Positions 51,570 through 59,703 of a DNA stretch of 64,000 nt are shown here, one piece after another. Both the position numbers and the translations under genes were made by a program. Source of the DNA: Mycolicibacter engbaekii (GTDB taxonomy: Bacteria > Actinomycetota > Actinomycetes > Mycobacteriales > Mycobacteriaceae); assembly GCF_002101585.1 (NCBI RefSeq), contig NZ_LQOT01000073.1:62001-126000 (forward strand), given 5' to 3'. The first letter of the stretch is position 1, and every line of letters starts with the position of its first letter. Below the pieces are notes generated by a model. The model was not told the DNA's origin. It saw nothing but the letters and a program-made list of their open reading frames with translations, and did no database searches.

Positions 51570-53310
51570 CACCGACGACGAACAGACCGCATCGGCTCCC
51601 ACCGCCGATCACGGTCATGGTGAACCCGCCCGGACCGGACCGAACCGGGCCGAACGGCTGGCCCTCGCCGCCGCGGACCGCTGGGCGCAGCTGGCCGCCG
51701 CGGTGGGCGCCGGCATGCTGTTGCGCTCCAGCTTTCCTCCGCTGAACTGGTGGTGGGCCGCGATCCTGGCCTTCGCCACGCTGAGCTGGGTGCTGATCCG
51801 CCGGGAGACCACCGTCGCCGGTGGCTTCGGGTACGGGCTGCTGTGCGGCCTGGCCCTGTATCTGCCGCTGCTTCCCTGGGTGGGTGGGCTGGTCGGCTCG
51901 CTGCCCTGGCTGGTGCTGGCACTGACGTGTGCGCTGTTTCCCGCGCTGTTCGGTGCGGCGGCCGTCGTGGTGCGCTCCCTGCCCGGTTGGCCGATCTGGT
52001 TCGCGCTGCTGTGGGCCGCCCAGGAATGGGCGAAGTCGGTCTTCCCGTTCGGCGGATTCCCTTGGGGCGGAGTCGGATACGGCCAGACCGCTGGACCGTT
52101 GCTGCCCCTGGTCGCCCTCGGCGGGGTGCCCCTGCTGTCGACCGGCGTGGTGCTGCTCGGATGCGCCGGCACCGCGCTGACCATGGAGATCGTGCGGTGG
52201 GTGCGCAATCCACCGGCACCCGGTCGCGACCAGCGCCCGCCGGCGGTTCTGGTGCCCGGGCTGTGTATCTGTCTGGTGATGCTGACCGCTGTCGTGGTGT
52301 GGCCCGGGGTTCGTCGTTCCGGCGCCGGGGCCGGCGACGACCCGGCGATCACGGTGGCCGTCGTGCAGGGCAACGTGCCGCGGCTCGGGCTGGACTTCAA
52401 CGCCCAGCGCCGCGAGGTGCTGGACTACCACGTCCGCGAAACCCTGCGGCTGGCCGACGATGTCGCGGCCGGGCGCGCCCCGCAGCCGCTGTTCGTCATC
52501 TGGCCGGAGAACGCGTCGGACATCGATCCGGTGACCAACAGCGACGCCGCCCAGCAGATCACCGCCGCCGCGCAGGCGATCGACGCCCCCATCCTGGTGG
52601 GCACCGTGCGCGCCGCTGCCGGCTGGAGCCCGCAGAACCCGGTCGCATCGAATTCGGTGCTGGTGTGGGATCCGCGCACCGGTCCGGGGGGGAGCCACGA
52701 CAAGCGGATCGTCCAGCCGTTCGGGGAGTACCTGCCCTGGCGCGGGTTCTTCCGCCGGCTCTCCGGATACGCGGATCGGGCCGGGTATTTCGTTCCCGGC
52801 CACGGTGACGGGGTGGTGCATGTCGCCGGTGTCCCGGTCGGGGTCGCCACCTGTTGGGAGGTGATCTTCGATCGCGCGCCGCGTCAGTCGGTGCTCGCCG
52901 GTGCCCAGATGCTGGCTGTGCCCACCAACAACGCCACCTTCGACGAGACGATGAGCGAACAACAACTGGCGTTCGCCCGGGTGCGTGCGGTCGAGCACAA
53001 CCGCTATGTGGTGGTCGCCGGCACCACCGGGATCAGCGCGGTGATCGCTCCCGACGGCCGGGAGCTGGCGCGCACCGCCTTCTTCGAGCCCGCCTATCTC
53101 GACGGCCACCTGCGCCTCAAGACCGCGCTGACACCCGCGACCCGCTGGGGGCCGGTGCTGCAGTGGGTGCTCGTTGGCGCAGCCGTTGCTGCCCTGCTGG
53201 CCGGCATACGGCAAAATGGAAACTTCATGCGCGATCGGTTTGCCCGACGCCATTTCAAGCGGGGCCGCACCGGCGCCGATGCGAAGGAACGGGAGGAGCG
53301 GCGCCGATGA
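51562..53310 (+). CDS. lnt: apolipoprotein N-acyltransferase Lnt
   Basis: N-acylates the lipid-modified Cys of lipoproteins. The 582-residue protein has about seven or eight membrane helices in residues 40-260 and a nitrilase-type periplasmic domain. The catalytic triad is visible: Glu in VIWPENASDID, Lys in GSHDKRIVQPFGEYLPWR and Cys in VGVATCWEVIFD. In M. tuberculosis this domain is fused to Ppm1; here it is a separate gene, as in M. smegmatis, and its stop overlaps the ppm1 ATG. The last codons lie in a possible MIRU remnant. Confidence 0.94.
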   Translation: MADTDDEQTASAPTADHGHGEPARTGPNRAERLALAAADRWAQLAAAVGAGMLLRSSFPPLNWWWAAILAFATLSWVLIRRETTVAGGFGYGLLCGLALYLPLLPWVGGLVGSLPWLVLALTCALFPALFGAAAVVVRSLPGWPIWFALLWAAQEWAKSVFPFGGFPWGGVGYGQTAGPLLPLVALGGVPLLSTGVVLLGCAGTALTMEIVRWVRNPPAPGRDQRPPAVLVPGLCICLVMLTAVVVWPGVRRSGAGAGDDPAITVAVVQGNVPRLGLDFNAQRREVLDYHVRETLRLADDVAAGRAPQPLFVIWPENASDIDPVTNSDAAQQITAAAQAIDAPILVGTVRAAAGWSPQNPVASNSVLVWDPRTGPGGSHDKRIVQPFGEYLPWRGFFRRLSGYADRAGYFVPGHGDGVVHVAGVPVGVATCWEVIFDRAPRQSVLAGAQMLAVPTNNATFDETMSEQQLAFARVRAVEHNRYVVVAGTTGISAVIAPDGRELARTAFFEPAYLDGHLRLKTALTPATRWGPVLQWVLVGAAVAALLAGIRQNGNFMRDRFARRHFKRGRTGADAKEREERRR

Positions 53311-54059
53311 ACGAGCGTCCCAGCCTGCACACGTTGGTGGTCATCCCCACCTATAACGAGTTGGAGAATCTGCCGATCATCCTGGATCGGCTACAGCAGG
53401 CGCGTCCCGATGTGCACATCCTGATCGTCGACGACGGCAGTCCGGACGGTACCGGGCAGCTGGCCGATGAGCGGGCCGCCGCCGACCCCGCTCGCATCCA
53501 CGTGATGCACCGGAGCTCCAAGGCGGGGCTGGGCGCGGCCTACCTCGCCGGGTTCGCCTGGGCGCTCGACCGCAACTACGAGGTGGTGGTCGAGATGGAC
53601 GCCGACGGCAGTCATGCGCCCGAACAGCTCTACCGGTTGCTCGACGCCATCGACGCGGGCGCTGATCTGGCCATCGGCTCGCGCTACGTCGACGGTGGCG
53701 CGGTGCGCAACTGGCCGGTGCGCCGGCTGGTGCTGTCCAAGACCGCCAACACCTATGCGCGTCTGCTGCTCGGCGTCGGGATCCACGACATCACCGCCGG
53801 ATACCGGGCGTATCGCCGGTCGGTTTTGGAGAAGATCGGTCTGGACGCGGTCGAGTCCAAGGGGTATTGCTTCCAGGTCGACCTCACCTGGCGGGCCGTC
53901 AACAACGGCTTCACCATCACCGAAGTGCCGATCACGTTCACCGAGCGGGAGCTCGGCGTGTCGAAGATGAGCGGATCGAACATCCGCGAAGCGATGGTCA
54001 AGGTCGCCCAGTGGGGGATCGGCGGCCGGCTCAACCGGCTGCGGGGCGCCCGGGGCTAG
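53307..54059 (+). CDS. ppm1: polyprenol monophosphomannose synthase Ppm1
   Basis: A 250-residue GT2 glycosyltransferase that makes polyprenyl-phosphomannose, the mannose donor for LAM/LM and protein mannosylation. Motifs are VVIPTYNELENLP, LIVDDGSPDGTG, VVEMDADGSHAPEQL (the DxD-like site), GSRYVDGG and ITAGYRAYRRSVL. It has no membrane domain of its own, so it probably docks on Lnt, as described for the split proteins of M. smegmatis. ATG overlaps the lnt stop. A strong hairpin follows. Confidence 0.95.
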   Translation: MNERPSLHTLVVIPTYNELENLPIILDRLQQARPDVHILIVDDGSPDGTGQLADERAAADPARIHVMHRSSKAGLGAAYLAGFAWALDRNYEVVVEMDADGSHAPEQLYRLLDAIDAGADLAIGSRYVDGGAVRNWPVRRLVLSKTANTYARLLLGVGIHDITAGYRAYRRSVLEKIGLDAVESKGYCFQVDLTWRAVNNGFTITEVPITFTERELGVSKMSGSNIREAMVKVAQWGIGGRLNRLRGARG

Positions 54060-54092
54060 ATCGTCGCGGCAACCGGGGCTGCCGCGACGATC
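54059..54092. terminator. bidirectional hairpin between ppm1 and rbpA
   Basis: TCGTCGCGGCA (54061-54071) pairs perfectly with TGCCGCGACGA (54080-54090); two more pairs extend it to 13 bp, with loop ACCGGGGC. It lies between convergent genes and overlaps the ppm1 stop. No T tract follows, which is common for mycobacterial hairpin terminators. Confidence 0.6.
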
Positions 54093-54102
54093 CGGGGCGG
54101 AC

Positions 54103-54438
54103 TCAGCCGCGCCGCTTCGTCTTGATCAGCTCGAGGCGCTCCTTGAGCAGCTCTTCGAGCTCTTCGACAGAGCGGCGCTCCAGCAGCATGTCCCAGTGGG
54201 TGCGCGGCGGCTTGACCTTCTTCGGCTCGGGCACATCGCCCTCGAGCAGTGTGCCTTCCAGGCCGTTGCGGCACATCCAGGTACCGGGGATCTCCGCGTC
54301 GTCGGCGAAGGGAACCTCGAACTCCTCACCGTTGTCGGTGCGGTAGCGCGCCATGCGACGCGGCGCCAGGTCGTGGTTGCGGTCGGTCTCGTAGCTCACG
54401 GCTCCCAGCCGACTGCCCCGCAGAACACGATCAGCCAT
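54103..54438 (-). CDS. rbpA: RNA polymerase-binding protein RbpA
   Basis: A 111-residue actinobacterial transcription factor that binds RNA polymerase and group 1/2 sigma factors and stabilises the open complex. The order is N-terminal tail, core domain (residues about 25-70, RYRTDNGEEFEVPFADDAEIPGTWMCRNGLEG), basic linker (PEPKKVKPPRTHWDMLLERRS) and the sigma-interacting helix (VEELEELLKERLELIKTKRRG). ATG follows AAGGAGAG. Matches Rv2050 closely. Confidence 0.97.
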   Translation of the reverse strand: MADRVLRGSRLGAVSYETDRNHDLAPRRMARYRTDNGEEFEVPFADDAEIPGTWMCRNGLEGTLLEGDVPEPKKVKPPRTHWDMLLERRSVEELEELLKERLELIKTKRRG

Positions 54439-54566
54439 GACCCACTCTCCTTAAAACCTGTTCAGTGAAATATGCCTCAGGATTGCCAACGCGAGCGGAC
54501 GCTGCGAAGTTCCCGGCGCACGTGGCGAGACCTCTCATGATACCGGGGGGATCGCCGCCGGCGGAC

Positions 54567-54580
54567 TAAGGTGTTCAACC
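54567..54580 (+). promoter_or_regulatory. leaderless promoter of the Zn-ribbon gene
   Basis: TAAGGT at 54567-54572, then 8 nt and GTG at 54581. Confidence 0.45.
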
Positions 54581-54919
54581 GTGCCTCGCAGTCCCCGCAC
54601 CCAGCCGTGCCGATGGTGCGGTCGTGACGTGGGCGACGCGGGCATCGGGCGCCGTCGCCAATACTGCCGGCAGTCCTGCCGGCAGCGCGCTTACGAACAG
54701 CGCGCCTTGATCGCCAGCGGCAAGACCACCGCACTGGCACCTGATTCGGTGGTGCTCTCCGCCGACGAGGCGACGGCCCTGTCCGACCGGATCTACCAGG
54801 TCCGGTGCGCCGCTGAGGACATCGCGACCGCCCTGCGCGAAGACGCGCCCCGCGAGGAGCTGACCGAGCTGTGCGACACGCTGCTGCAGGCGGTCGACTC
54901 AGCGGACCGCTGGCGCTGA
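54581..54919 (+). CDS. small zinc-ribbon protein, function unknown
   Basis: A 112-residue protein. Cys10 and Cys13 (CRWCGRD) with Cys29 and Cys33 (QYCRQSCRQRAYEQR) form a likely zinc site followed by a basic helix, a pattern seen in many uncharacterised actinobacterial proteins. The C-terminal 60 residues are helical and acidic. It could bind DNA or RNA. The GTG start agrees with a TAAGGT box 8 nt upstream. Confidence 0.75.
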   Translation: MPRSPRTQPCRWCGRDVGDAGIGRRRQYCRQSCRQRAYEQRALIASGKTTALAPDSVVLSADEATALSDRIYQVRCAAEDIATALREDAPREELTELCDTLLQAVDSADRWR

Positions 54920-54922
54920 TCC

Positions 54923-55621
54923 TCAGCTGGCGCAGCTGAACAGCTTGCCGGCGTCGGCCGGCGGCGGCACCGACTGCAGGCAACCGAACGTGGTGATGCC
55001 CTCCGGGCTGATCAGTGCCGCCGCGCGGTGCGCATAGTTGACGCAGAACAGCCCTACCCGGTCGGCCCGGCAGCGGTAGTCCCCGAAGGACAGCGACGAG
55101 CCGTCGGGCAGCACGGCGCCGTTCCCGTGCACAAACCGTCCCGGATCGCCGTGGGCGGATCCGACCCGCAGCGTGTTGCCGCCGAAATCGACCCAGCCGC
55201 CCTTCCACTCGCCGTAGATGTCGTCGGGCTGCGGAGTCGGTGTCACCAGGTCCACCACACAGGACAACGCGCTGTCGGCGGAACTGGAATCGGTCATGCA
55301 GATGGTGTCGCGCCGCGGCGCGGCCGGCACCGTGAACGCGACATCGTCGATGAGGTCGGTCGTCTCGCCGTCGCGGGTGGCGGTGTGAAAGCTCGTGGCG
55401 TCGACCGGACGGGCGGTTTCGATCCAGGTGATCACATCGGAGATCGAGGCGCCGGCCGCCGGCGGGCCCACCGGCTTGGCCGAGGTCGTCGTCGTAACAG
55501 CCGACGACGGAGCGGTGCTGGATGTGGCCGGTGCAGACGACGTCGGCTCCGGTTCGTGCACGGTGGCCCCCGAACATCCGGCGGTCAACAGCAGTACGGC
55601 GATCAGCCCGCTACGACGCAT
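54923..55621 (-). CDS. lipoprotein, LppI-like
   Basis: A 232-residue lipoprotein: signal peptide RRSGLIAVLLLTAGC with lipobox LTAGC (Cys16), a Ser/Thr/Pro-rich linker to about residue 55, and a folded outer domain with at least six Cys. Position between the rbpA region and lipT equals that of lppI (Rv2046) in M. tuberculosis. Minus-strand TAGCCT (55628-55633) lies 6 nt before the ATG. It should be modified by the Lgt and Lnt encoded here. Function unknown. Confidence 0.82.
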   Translation of the reverse strand: MRRSGLIAVLLLTAGCSGATVHEPEPTSSAPATSSTAPSSAVTTTTSAKPVGPPAAGASISDVITWIETARPVDATSFHTATRDGETTDLIDDVAFTVPAAPRRDTICMTDSSSADSALSCVVDLVTPTPQPDDIYGEWKGGWVDFGGNTLRVGSAHGDPGRFVHGNGAVLPDGSSLSFGDYRCRADRVGLFCVNYAHRAAALISPEGITTFGCLQSVPPPADAGKLFSCAS

Positions 55622-55705
55622 GCCGTTAGGCTAACCGCCGAGCTTATGCGGTGGTCCAGCCTCACCTCTCCTTCGTCGAGGTTCGCTAACCACCGAGCTA
55701 TTCGC

Positions 55706-55718
55706 TACCGTTCGCCTC
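55706..55718 (+). promoter_or_regulatory. leaderless promoter of lipT
   Basis: TACCGT at 55706-55711, then 7 nt and ATG at 55719. Confidence 0.45.
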
Positions 55719-57227
55719 ATGCATAACCACCCTGTGCAGGCCAGCATCGCCACCGGAGTGGTGGAGGGTTTCGCCCGCGACGGAGTGCGCAGATGGCGGT
55801 CCATCCCGTATGCCCGCCCGCCGGTCGGTCCGCTGCGATTCCGGGCGCCACAGCCGGCCGAGCCGTGGTCGGGGGTTCGCCATTGTCACGGATTCACCTA
55901 CTGCGCGCCGCAGCGCCGGCTGTACACCGCGCTGGGGCCCGGCCGTTTCCAGCCGACCAGTGAGGACTGCCTGACGCTCAACGTGGTGGCTCCGGAGGAC
56001 GGCGGCGACGGTCCGCTGCCGGTGATGTTCTTCATCCACGGTGGCGGCTACATCCTGGGCAGTTCGGCCACGCCGATCTATGACGGGGCGGCGCTGGCCC
56101 GGCGCGGCTGCGTCTACGTCTCGGCCAACTACCGCCTGGGTGCGCTCGGCTGCCTGGACCTGTCGTCGCTGTCGACCCCCGAGGTCACGGTGGACAGCAA
56201 CCTCTACCTGCGTGACCTGGTGCTGGCGCTGCGCTGGGTCCGGCAGAACATCGCGACGTTCGGCGGCGACCCCGACAACGTCACCATCTTCGGGGAGAGC
56301 GCGGGCGCACACGCCGTCGCCACGTTGCTGGCGGTTCCCTCGGCGCAGGGCCTGTTCGCCCGGGCCATCGCCGAAAGCCCGGCAGCGGGTCTGGTGCGCA
56401 ACACCGAGATCGCCGCGGCGTTCGCCGAGCGATTCGCCGCGCTGCTGGGTGTCCGCCCGGGTGACGCCGCCCAGGCACTGCTGCGGGTGTCGCCGGCTGA
56501 GCTGCTGGACGCCCAGGACCGGCTGATCGATGAGGGTAACCGCGACATGCTGGGCGCGTTCCCCATAGGTCCGGTCTGTGGCGATGACGTGGTGCCGGTG
56601 GAACCGGTGGAGGCGATGCGGCAGGGGTCGGCGCACCGGGTTCCGCTCATCGTCGGCAGCAACGCCGAAGAAGGACGCCTGTTCACCCGGTTCCTGAAGA
56701 TGCTGCCGGTCGACGAACCGACGGTCGAGGCAGTGCTGGCCGGGGCGGACGCCACAGTGCGCGAACGCATCATCGCCGCCTACCCGGACTACCCGAAGCG
56801 GTCGGCCTGCGTCCGGCTCGGCGGCGATTTCGCGTTCAACGCAGCGGTGTGGCAGATCGCCGAGGCCCACGGTGCTCATGCCCCCACCTACGTCTACCGC
56901 TACGACTACGCGCCGCGGATGCTGCGCTGGTCGGGTATGGGCGCCACGCACGCCACCGAGTTGTTCGCGGTGTTCGACATCTACCGCAGCGGAGGGTTCG
57001 GCCGGCTACTGACCGCCGGCGCGGACCGGCGCACCGCGGTTCAGGTCAGCAAGCAGGTGCAACGCCGCTGGGGCGCGTTCAGCCGGGAGGGGGTGCCCGG
57101 CGAGAACTGGCCGGCCTACTCCGCCGACGAGCGAGCCGTCATGGTGTTCGACCGCAGAACCCGGCTGGAATACGACCCGGCTCCGGAGCGCCGGAAGGCG
57201 TGGCAGGGATTCACCCTCGCCCACTGA
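55719..57227 (+). CDS. lipT: type B carboxylesterase LipT
   Basis: A 502-residue carboxylesterase matching Rv2045c. It has RWRSIPYARPPVGPLRF, SEDCLTLNVVAPE, the oxyanion FIHGGGYILGSS, nucleophile IFGESAGAHAVA, Glu in GSNAEEGRLF, and His in GMGATHATELFAVF. No signal peptide is obvious. Hydrolyses carboxylic esters; natural substrate unknown. Confidence 0.93.
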   Translation: MHNHPVQASIATGVVEGFARDGVRRWRSIPYARPPVGPLRFRAPQPAEPWSGVRHCHGFTYCAPQRRLYTALGPGRFQPTSEDCLTLNVVAPEDGGDGPLPVMFFIHGGGYILGSSATPIYDGAALARRGCVYVSANYRLGALGCLDLSSLSTPEVTVDSNLYLRDLVLALRWVRQNIATFGGDPDNVTIFGESAGAHAVATLLAVPSAQGLFARAIAESPAAGLVRNTEIAAAFAERFAALLGVRPGDAAQALLRVSPAELLDAQDRLIDEGNRDMLGAFPIGPVCGDDVVPVEPVEAMRQGSAHRVPLIVGSNAEEGRLFTRFLKMLPVDEPTVEAVLAGADATVRERIIAAYPDYPKRSACVRLGGDFAFNAAVWQIAEAHGAHAPTYVYRYDYAPRMLRWSGMGATHATELFAVFDIYRSGGFGRLLTAGADRRTAVQVSKQVQRRWGAFSREGVPGENWPAYSADERAVMVFDRRTRLEYDPAPERRKAWQGFTLAH

Positions 57228-57244
57228 GCTTCCGGGCAGGGAGT

Positions 57245-57838
57245 TCAGTCCCGGGTGACCCGGGTGCCGCCGGCCAGCTCGTCGTGCTTGCCCTGCTTGG
57301 TCGGACTGCCGCTGATGGTCACCGCGATCACGATGTAGGCGATGAATGCCAGCAGCGGACCGACATAGGGGACGACGGCCAGCAACGTGAACGAGTTGCG
57401 CAGGGCCGACTGGGCAGCCGTCGGCTTCGACACGCCGTCGGGTCCGCGTACGTGCAGGCCCAGCAGCCGCTTGGCCGGGGTGGCCCCCTGGGTGACCTCG
57501 AACAGCACAAAATAGCCGAACGTCAGCACCCCGGAGAACAGGCCGGTCACCATAAACGGGTAATCGTCGGAGAACACGAACACCGACAGGAAGAACGACA
57601 CGATGCCCACCAGCATCCCGTCGAGGACGCGGGCCCAAAACCGTCTGATCAGGCCACCCGGTCGCTGCGCCGGACCGGGCGGGGGTCCCCAGGCCTGCGG
57701 CGGCGGGTAGCCGCCGGGCTGGCCGTAGCCGGGGCCGTAACCGGGCCCCTGCGGGCCGTAGCCGGGCCCCTGCGGGCCGTAACCAGGTCCGTTCGGGCCG
57801 TAACCGGGACCGTTGGGGCCGAAATCGCCGGTTGTCAT
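57245..57838 (-). CDS. RDD-family membrane protein with Gly/Tyr/Pro repeats
   Basis: A 197-residue protein. Residues 1-60 are disordered with repeated GPNGPGY/GPQGPGY units. An RDD domain follows (GLIRRFWARVLDGMLVGIVSFFLSVFVF, then TPAKRLLGLHV and ALRNSF), with three or four membrane helices. ATG 57838 has AGGAG at proper distance. RDD proteins are often linked to transport or stress; no specific role is evident. Confidence 0.83.
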   Translation of the reverse strand: MTTGDFGPNGPGYGPNGPGYGPQGPGYGPQGPGYGPGYGQPGGYPPPQAWGPPPGPAQRPGGLIRRFWARVLDGMLVGIVSFFLSVFVFSDDYPFMVTGLFSGVLTFGYFVLFEVTQGATPAKRLLGLHVRGPDGVSKPTAAQSALRNSFTLLAVVPYVGPLLAFIAYIVIAVTISGSPTKQGKHDELAGGTRVTRD

Positions 57839-57924
57839 CAGATCCGCTCCTGACCACGTTGGTGTTCGCCAATGTACCGTGACGCGCACAGGCTCGATCG
57901 GTTTCTGCGGAGGGCGAAACGGCG

Positions 57925-58872
57925 ATGTACCGGATCGCGGTGGTGCTCATCGTCGCAGCGCATCTTGTCTTTGTCGGCTACGTCGTCCTCGGCGGTTTCC
58001 TCGCCCTGCGCCGGCCCCGCACCCTGTGGCTGCACGGTGTGGCGGTCGCCTGGGCGGCGCTGATCGTCGCCGGCACCCCCGCCGGCGTGGAATGCCCGCT
58101 GACCTGGCTGGAGCGCCGTGCTCGTGCCGCCGCCGGCATGTCCGCGCTGCCGCCGGACGGCTTCATCGCCCACTACCTGACCGGCGTGCTCTACCCGCCC
58201 GGCTGGATCACCGGAATCGACGTCGCGGTGCTCGGCACGGTCCTGGGCTCCTGGGTGCTGTGCGGACGAGAGCTGCGGCGCCGCCGGCGATACTGTGGAC
58301 GCATGCGGGCGCTGGTGATCGTCGACGTGCAGAACGATTTCTGCGCCAACGGGGCACTGCCGGTGCCCGGAGCCGACGCGGTCGCCGATGCCATCAGCCA
58401 CTACCTGCACACCCCGAGCGGCCGGACCCGTTACGCCCACGTGGTGGCCACCCAGGACTGGCACATCGATCCCGGGCCGCACTTCTCCGCGCATCCGGAC
58501 TACCAGGACTCCTGGCCGCCACACTGCGTCGCGGGAAGTCCCGGCGCAGCCCTGCACCCCGCCCTGAGCACCGCCGGTATCGAGGCGGTGTTCCAAAAGG
58601 GTTCCTACAGCGCGGGTTACAGCGGCTTCGAGGGTGTCGACGTGCATGGCTGTTCGCTGGGCGACTGGTTGCGCGACCACGGTGTGGACAGTGTCGAGCT
58701 GGTCGGCGTCGCCACCGATCACTGTGTGCGCCGCACCGCCGAAGATGCGATCCGGGAGCACTTCGCCACCGCGGTGCTGCCGCACCTGACCGCCGGGGTG
58801 ACCCCCGATTCGACGGCCGCCGCCCTGACGGAGATGCGCAGCGCCGGTGTCGCTGTGTTGGAGGCGGCCTGA
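57925..58872 (+). CDS. continuous DUF2784-PncA reading frame
   Basis: Residues 1-126 form a DUF2784 membrane protein (two N-terminal helices, then PAGVECPLTWLERRARAAAG and GWITGIDVAVLGTVLGSWVL), the Rv2044c equivalent. There is no stop codon before pncA: the frame runs through the pncA ATG at 58303 to the pncA stop, giving 315 codons. It may be a true membrane-tethered fusion, or DUF2784 may be made only as part of this readthrough while PncA is made alone from its own start. ATG 57925 follows GGAGGG at about 57909. Confidence 0.75.
   Translation: MYRIAVVLIVAAHLVFVGYVVLGGFLALRRPRTLWLHGVAVAWAALIVAGTPAGVECPLTWLERRARAAAGMSALPPDGFIAHYLTGVLYPPGWITGIDVAVLGTVLGSWVLCGRELRRRRRYCGRMRALVIVDVQNDFCANGALPVPGADAVADAISHYLHTPSGRTRYAHVVATQDWHIDPGPHFSAHPDYQDSWPPHCVAGSPGAALHPALSTAGIEAVFQKGSYSAGYSGFEGVDVHGCSLGDWLRDHGVDSVELVGVATDHCVRRTAEDAIREHFATAVLPHLTAGVTPDSTAAALTEMRSAGVAVLEAA
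58291..58302 (+). promoter_or_regulatory. internal leaderless promoter of pncA
   Basis: TACTGT at 58291-58296, then 6 nt and the pncA ATG. It lies inside the DUF2784 reading frame. The position matches the short upstream region in which M. tuberculosis pncA promoter mutations are known. Confidence 0.55.
58303..58872 (+). CDS. pncA: nicotinamidase/pyrazinamidase PncA
   Basis: Deamidates nicotinamide in NAD salvage and activates the drug pyrazinamide. From ATG 58303 the protein has 189 residues with a full catalytic set: Asp8, Lys99 and Cys141, and metal ligands Asp52, His54, His60 and His74, each at the M. tuberculosis position allowing a 3-residue insertion. His60 corresponds to the position changed in M. 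bovis, so activity is expected. The same frame continues upstream into DUF2784 without a stop. Confidence 0.93.
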   Translation: MRALVIVDVQNDFCANGALPVPGADAVADAISHYLHTPSGRTRYAHVVATQDWHIDPGPHFSAHPDYQDSWPPHCVAGSPGAALHPALSTAGIEAVFQKGSYSAGYSGFEGVDVHGCSLGDWLRDHGVDSVELVGVATDHCVRRTAEDAIREHFATAVLPHLTAGVTPDSTAAALTEMRSAGVAVLEAA

Positions 58873-59672
58873 TGACCGGCGCCACGGCCGCGGAGTTGCT
58901 CGCGGCGGTCGAACAGTCACCGGCTGCGGCGGCAGCGCACGATCGGGCCGGCTGGACCGGGCTGTTCAGCGCCGACGGCCGGGTGGAAGATCCGGTGGGC
59001 TCACGCCCGCATATCGGCGCCGAGCAGATCGGGCGGTTCTACGACACCTTCATCGGACCGCGCGACATCACGTTTCACCGTGACCTCGACATCGTGCATG
59101 AGAGCACCGTCATCCGTGACCTGGAACTGGAGGTCGCGATGGGACAGGCGGTCACCATGCACATTCCGGCAATCCTGCGCTACGACCTGAAAGAGTCTGC
59201 GGGACAATGGAAGATGTTGCGCCTGCAGGCCTTCTGGGAGCTTCCGGCCATGGTGCGTCAGTTTCTCGGCTCCGGTGTCGCGGCAGTGCCCGCCGGCGTC
59301 GAGCTGGCCAGAGCGTTGCTGCGCAATCAGGGACTGTCCGGCGCGGCCGGTTTCGCCACCGGATTCCGCCGGCCGGCCGGCGCGGGCAAGGACACGGTGC
59401 GGGCGTTCCTCGACGCGCTCGCCGCCGGCGACCCCGCCACCGCCAGCACTCTGCTGGCACCTGGCGCCGCCGTCACGTGCGGCGATGACGCCGCCGTCGA
59501 GCTCTCCAAGCTCGCGACACTGCAGGCCGGCGCGCGTCCGGTCAAGATGGTGGCCGCCGGCGGCACGGTCGCGGTGTCGACCAGCTCGGCGCAGCGGCGC
59601 GCCGTGCTCTTCATCGACGTAACGGGCCGGGCCGGGCCCATCAGGGCGGTCCGCTGTTTCGCAGCATCCTGA
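58872..59672 (+). CDS. SnoaL/NTF2-like protein (Rv2042c homologue)
   Basis: A 266-residue protein, one residue from the length of Rv2042c. The N-terminal half (residues about 5-135) is a ketosteroid-isomerase-like fold (GWTGLFSADGRVEDPVGSRPHIGAEQIGRFYDTFIGP). The second half repeats a similar but degenerate fold (DTVRAFLDALAAGDPATASTLLAPGAAVTCGD). ATG overlaps the pncA stop. Function unknown. Confidence 0.85.
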   Translation: MTGATAAELLAAVEQSPAAAAAHDRAGWTGLFSADGRVEDPVGSRPHIGAEQIGRFYDTFIGPRDITFHRDLDIVHESTVIRDLELEVAMGQAVTMHIPAILRYDLKESAGQWKMLRLQAFWELPAMVRQFLGSGVAAVPAGVELARALLRNQGLSGAAGFATGFRRPAGAGKDTVRAFLDALAAGDPATASTLLAPGAAVTCGDDAAVELSKLATLQAGARPVKMVAAGGTVAVSTSSAQRRAVLFIDVTGRAGPIRAVRCFAAS

Positions 59673-59691
59673 GCCGCCCTGGCGGCGGCGA

Positions 59692-59703
59692 TAAACTCGG
59701 TAC
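59692..59703 (+). promoter_or_regulatory. leaderless promoter of the HTH-Mop gene
   Basis: TAAACT at 59692-59697, then 6 nt and GTG at 59704. Confidence 0.45.

Noticed and set aside
57245..57838. Gly/Tyr/Pro repeats as a PE/PPE or antigen-like gene
   Set aside because: The repeats are a short disordered N-terminus on a clear RDD membrane domain; no PE or PPE motif is present.
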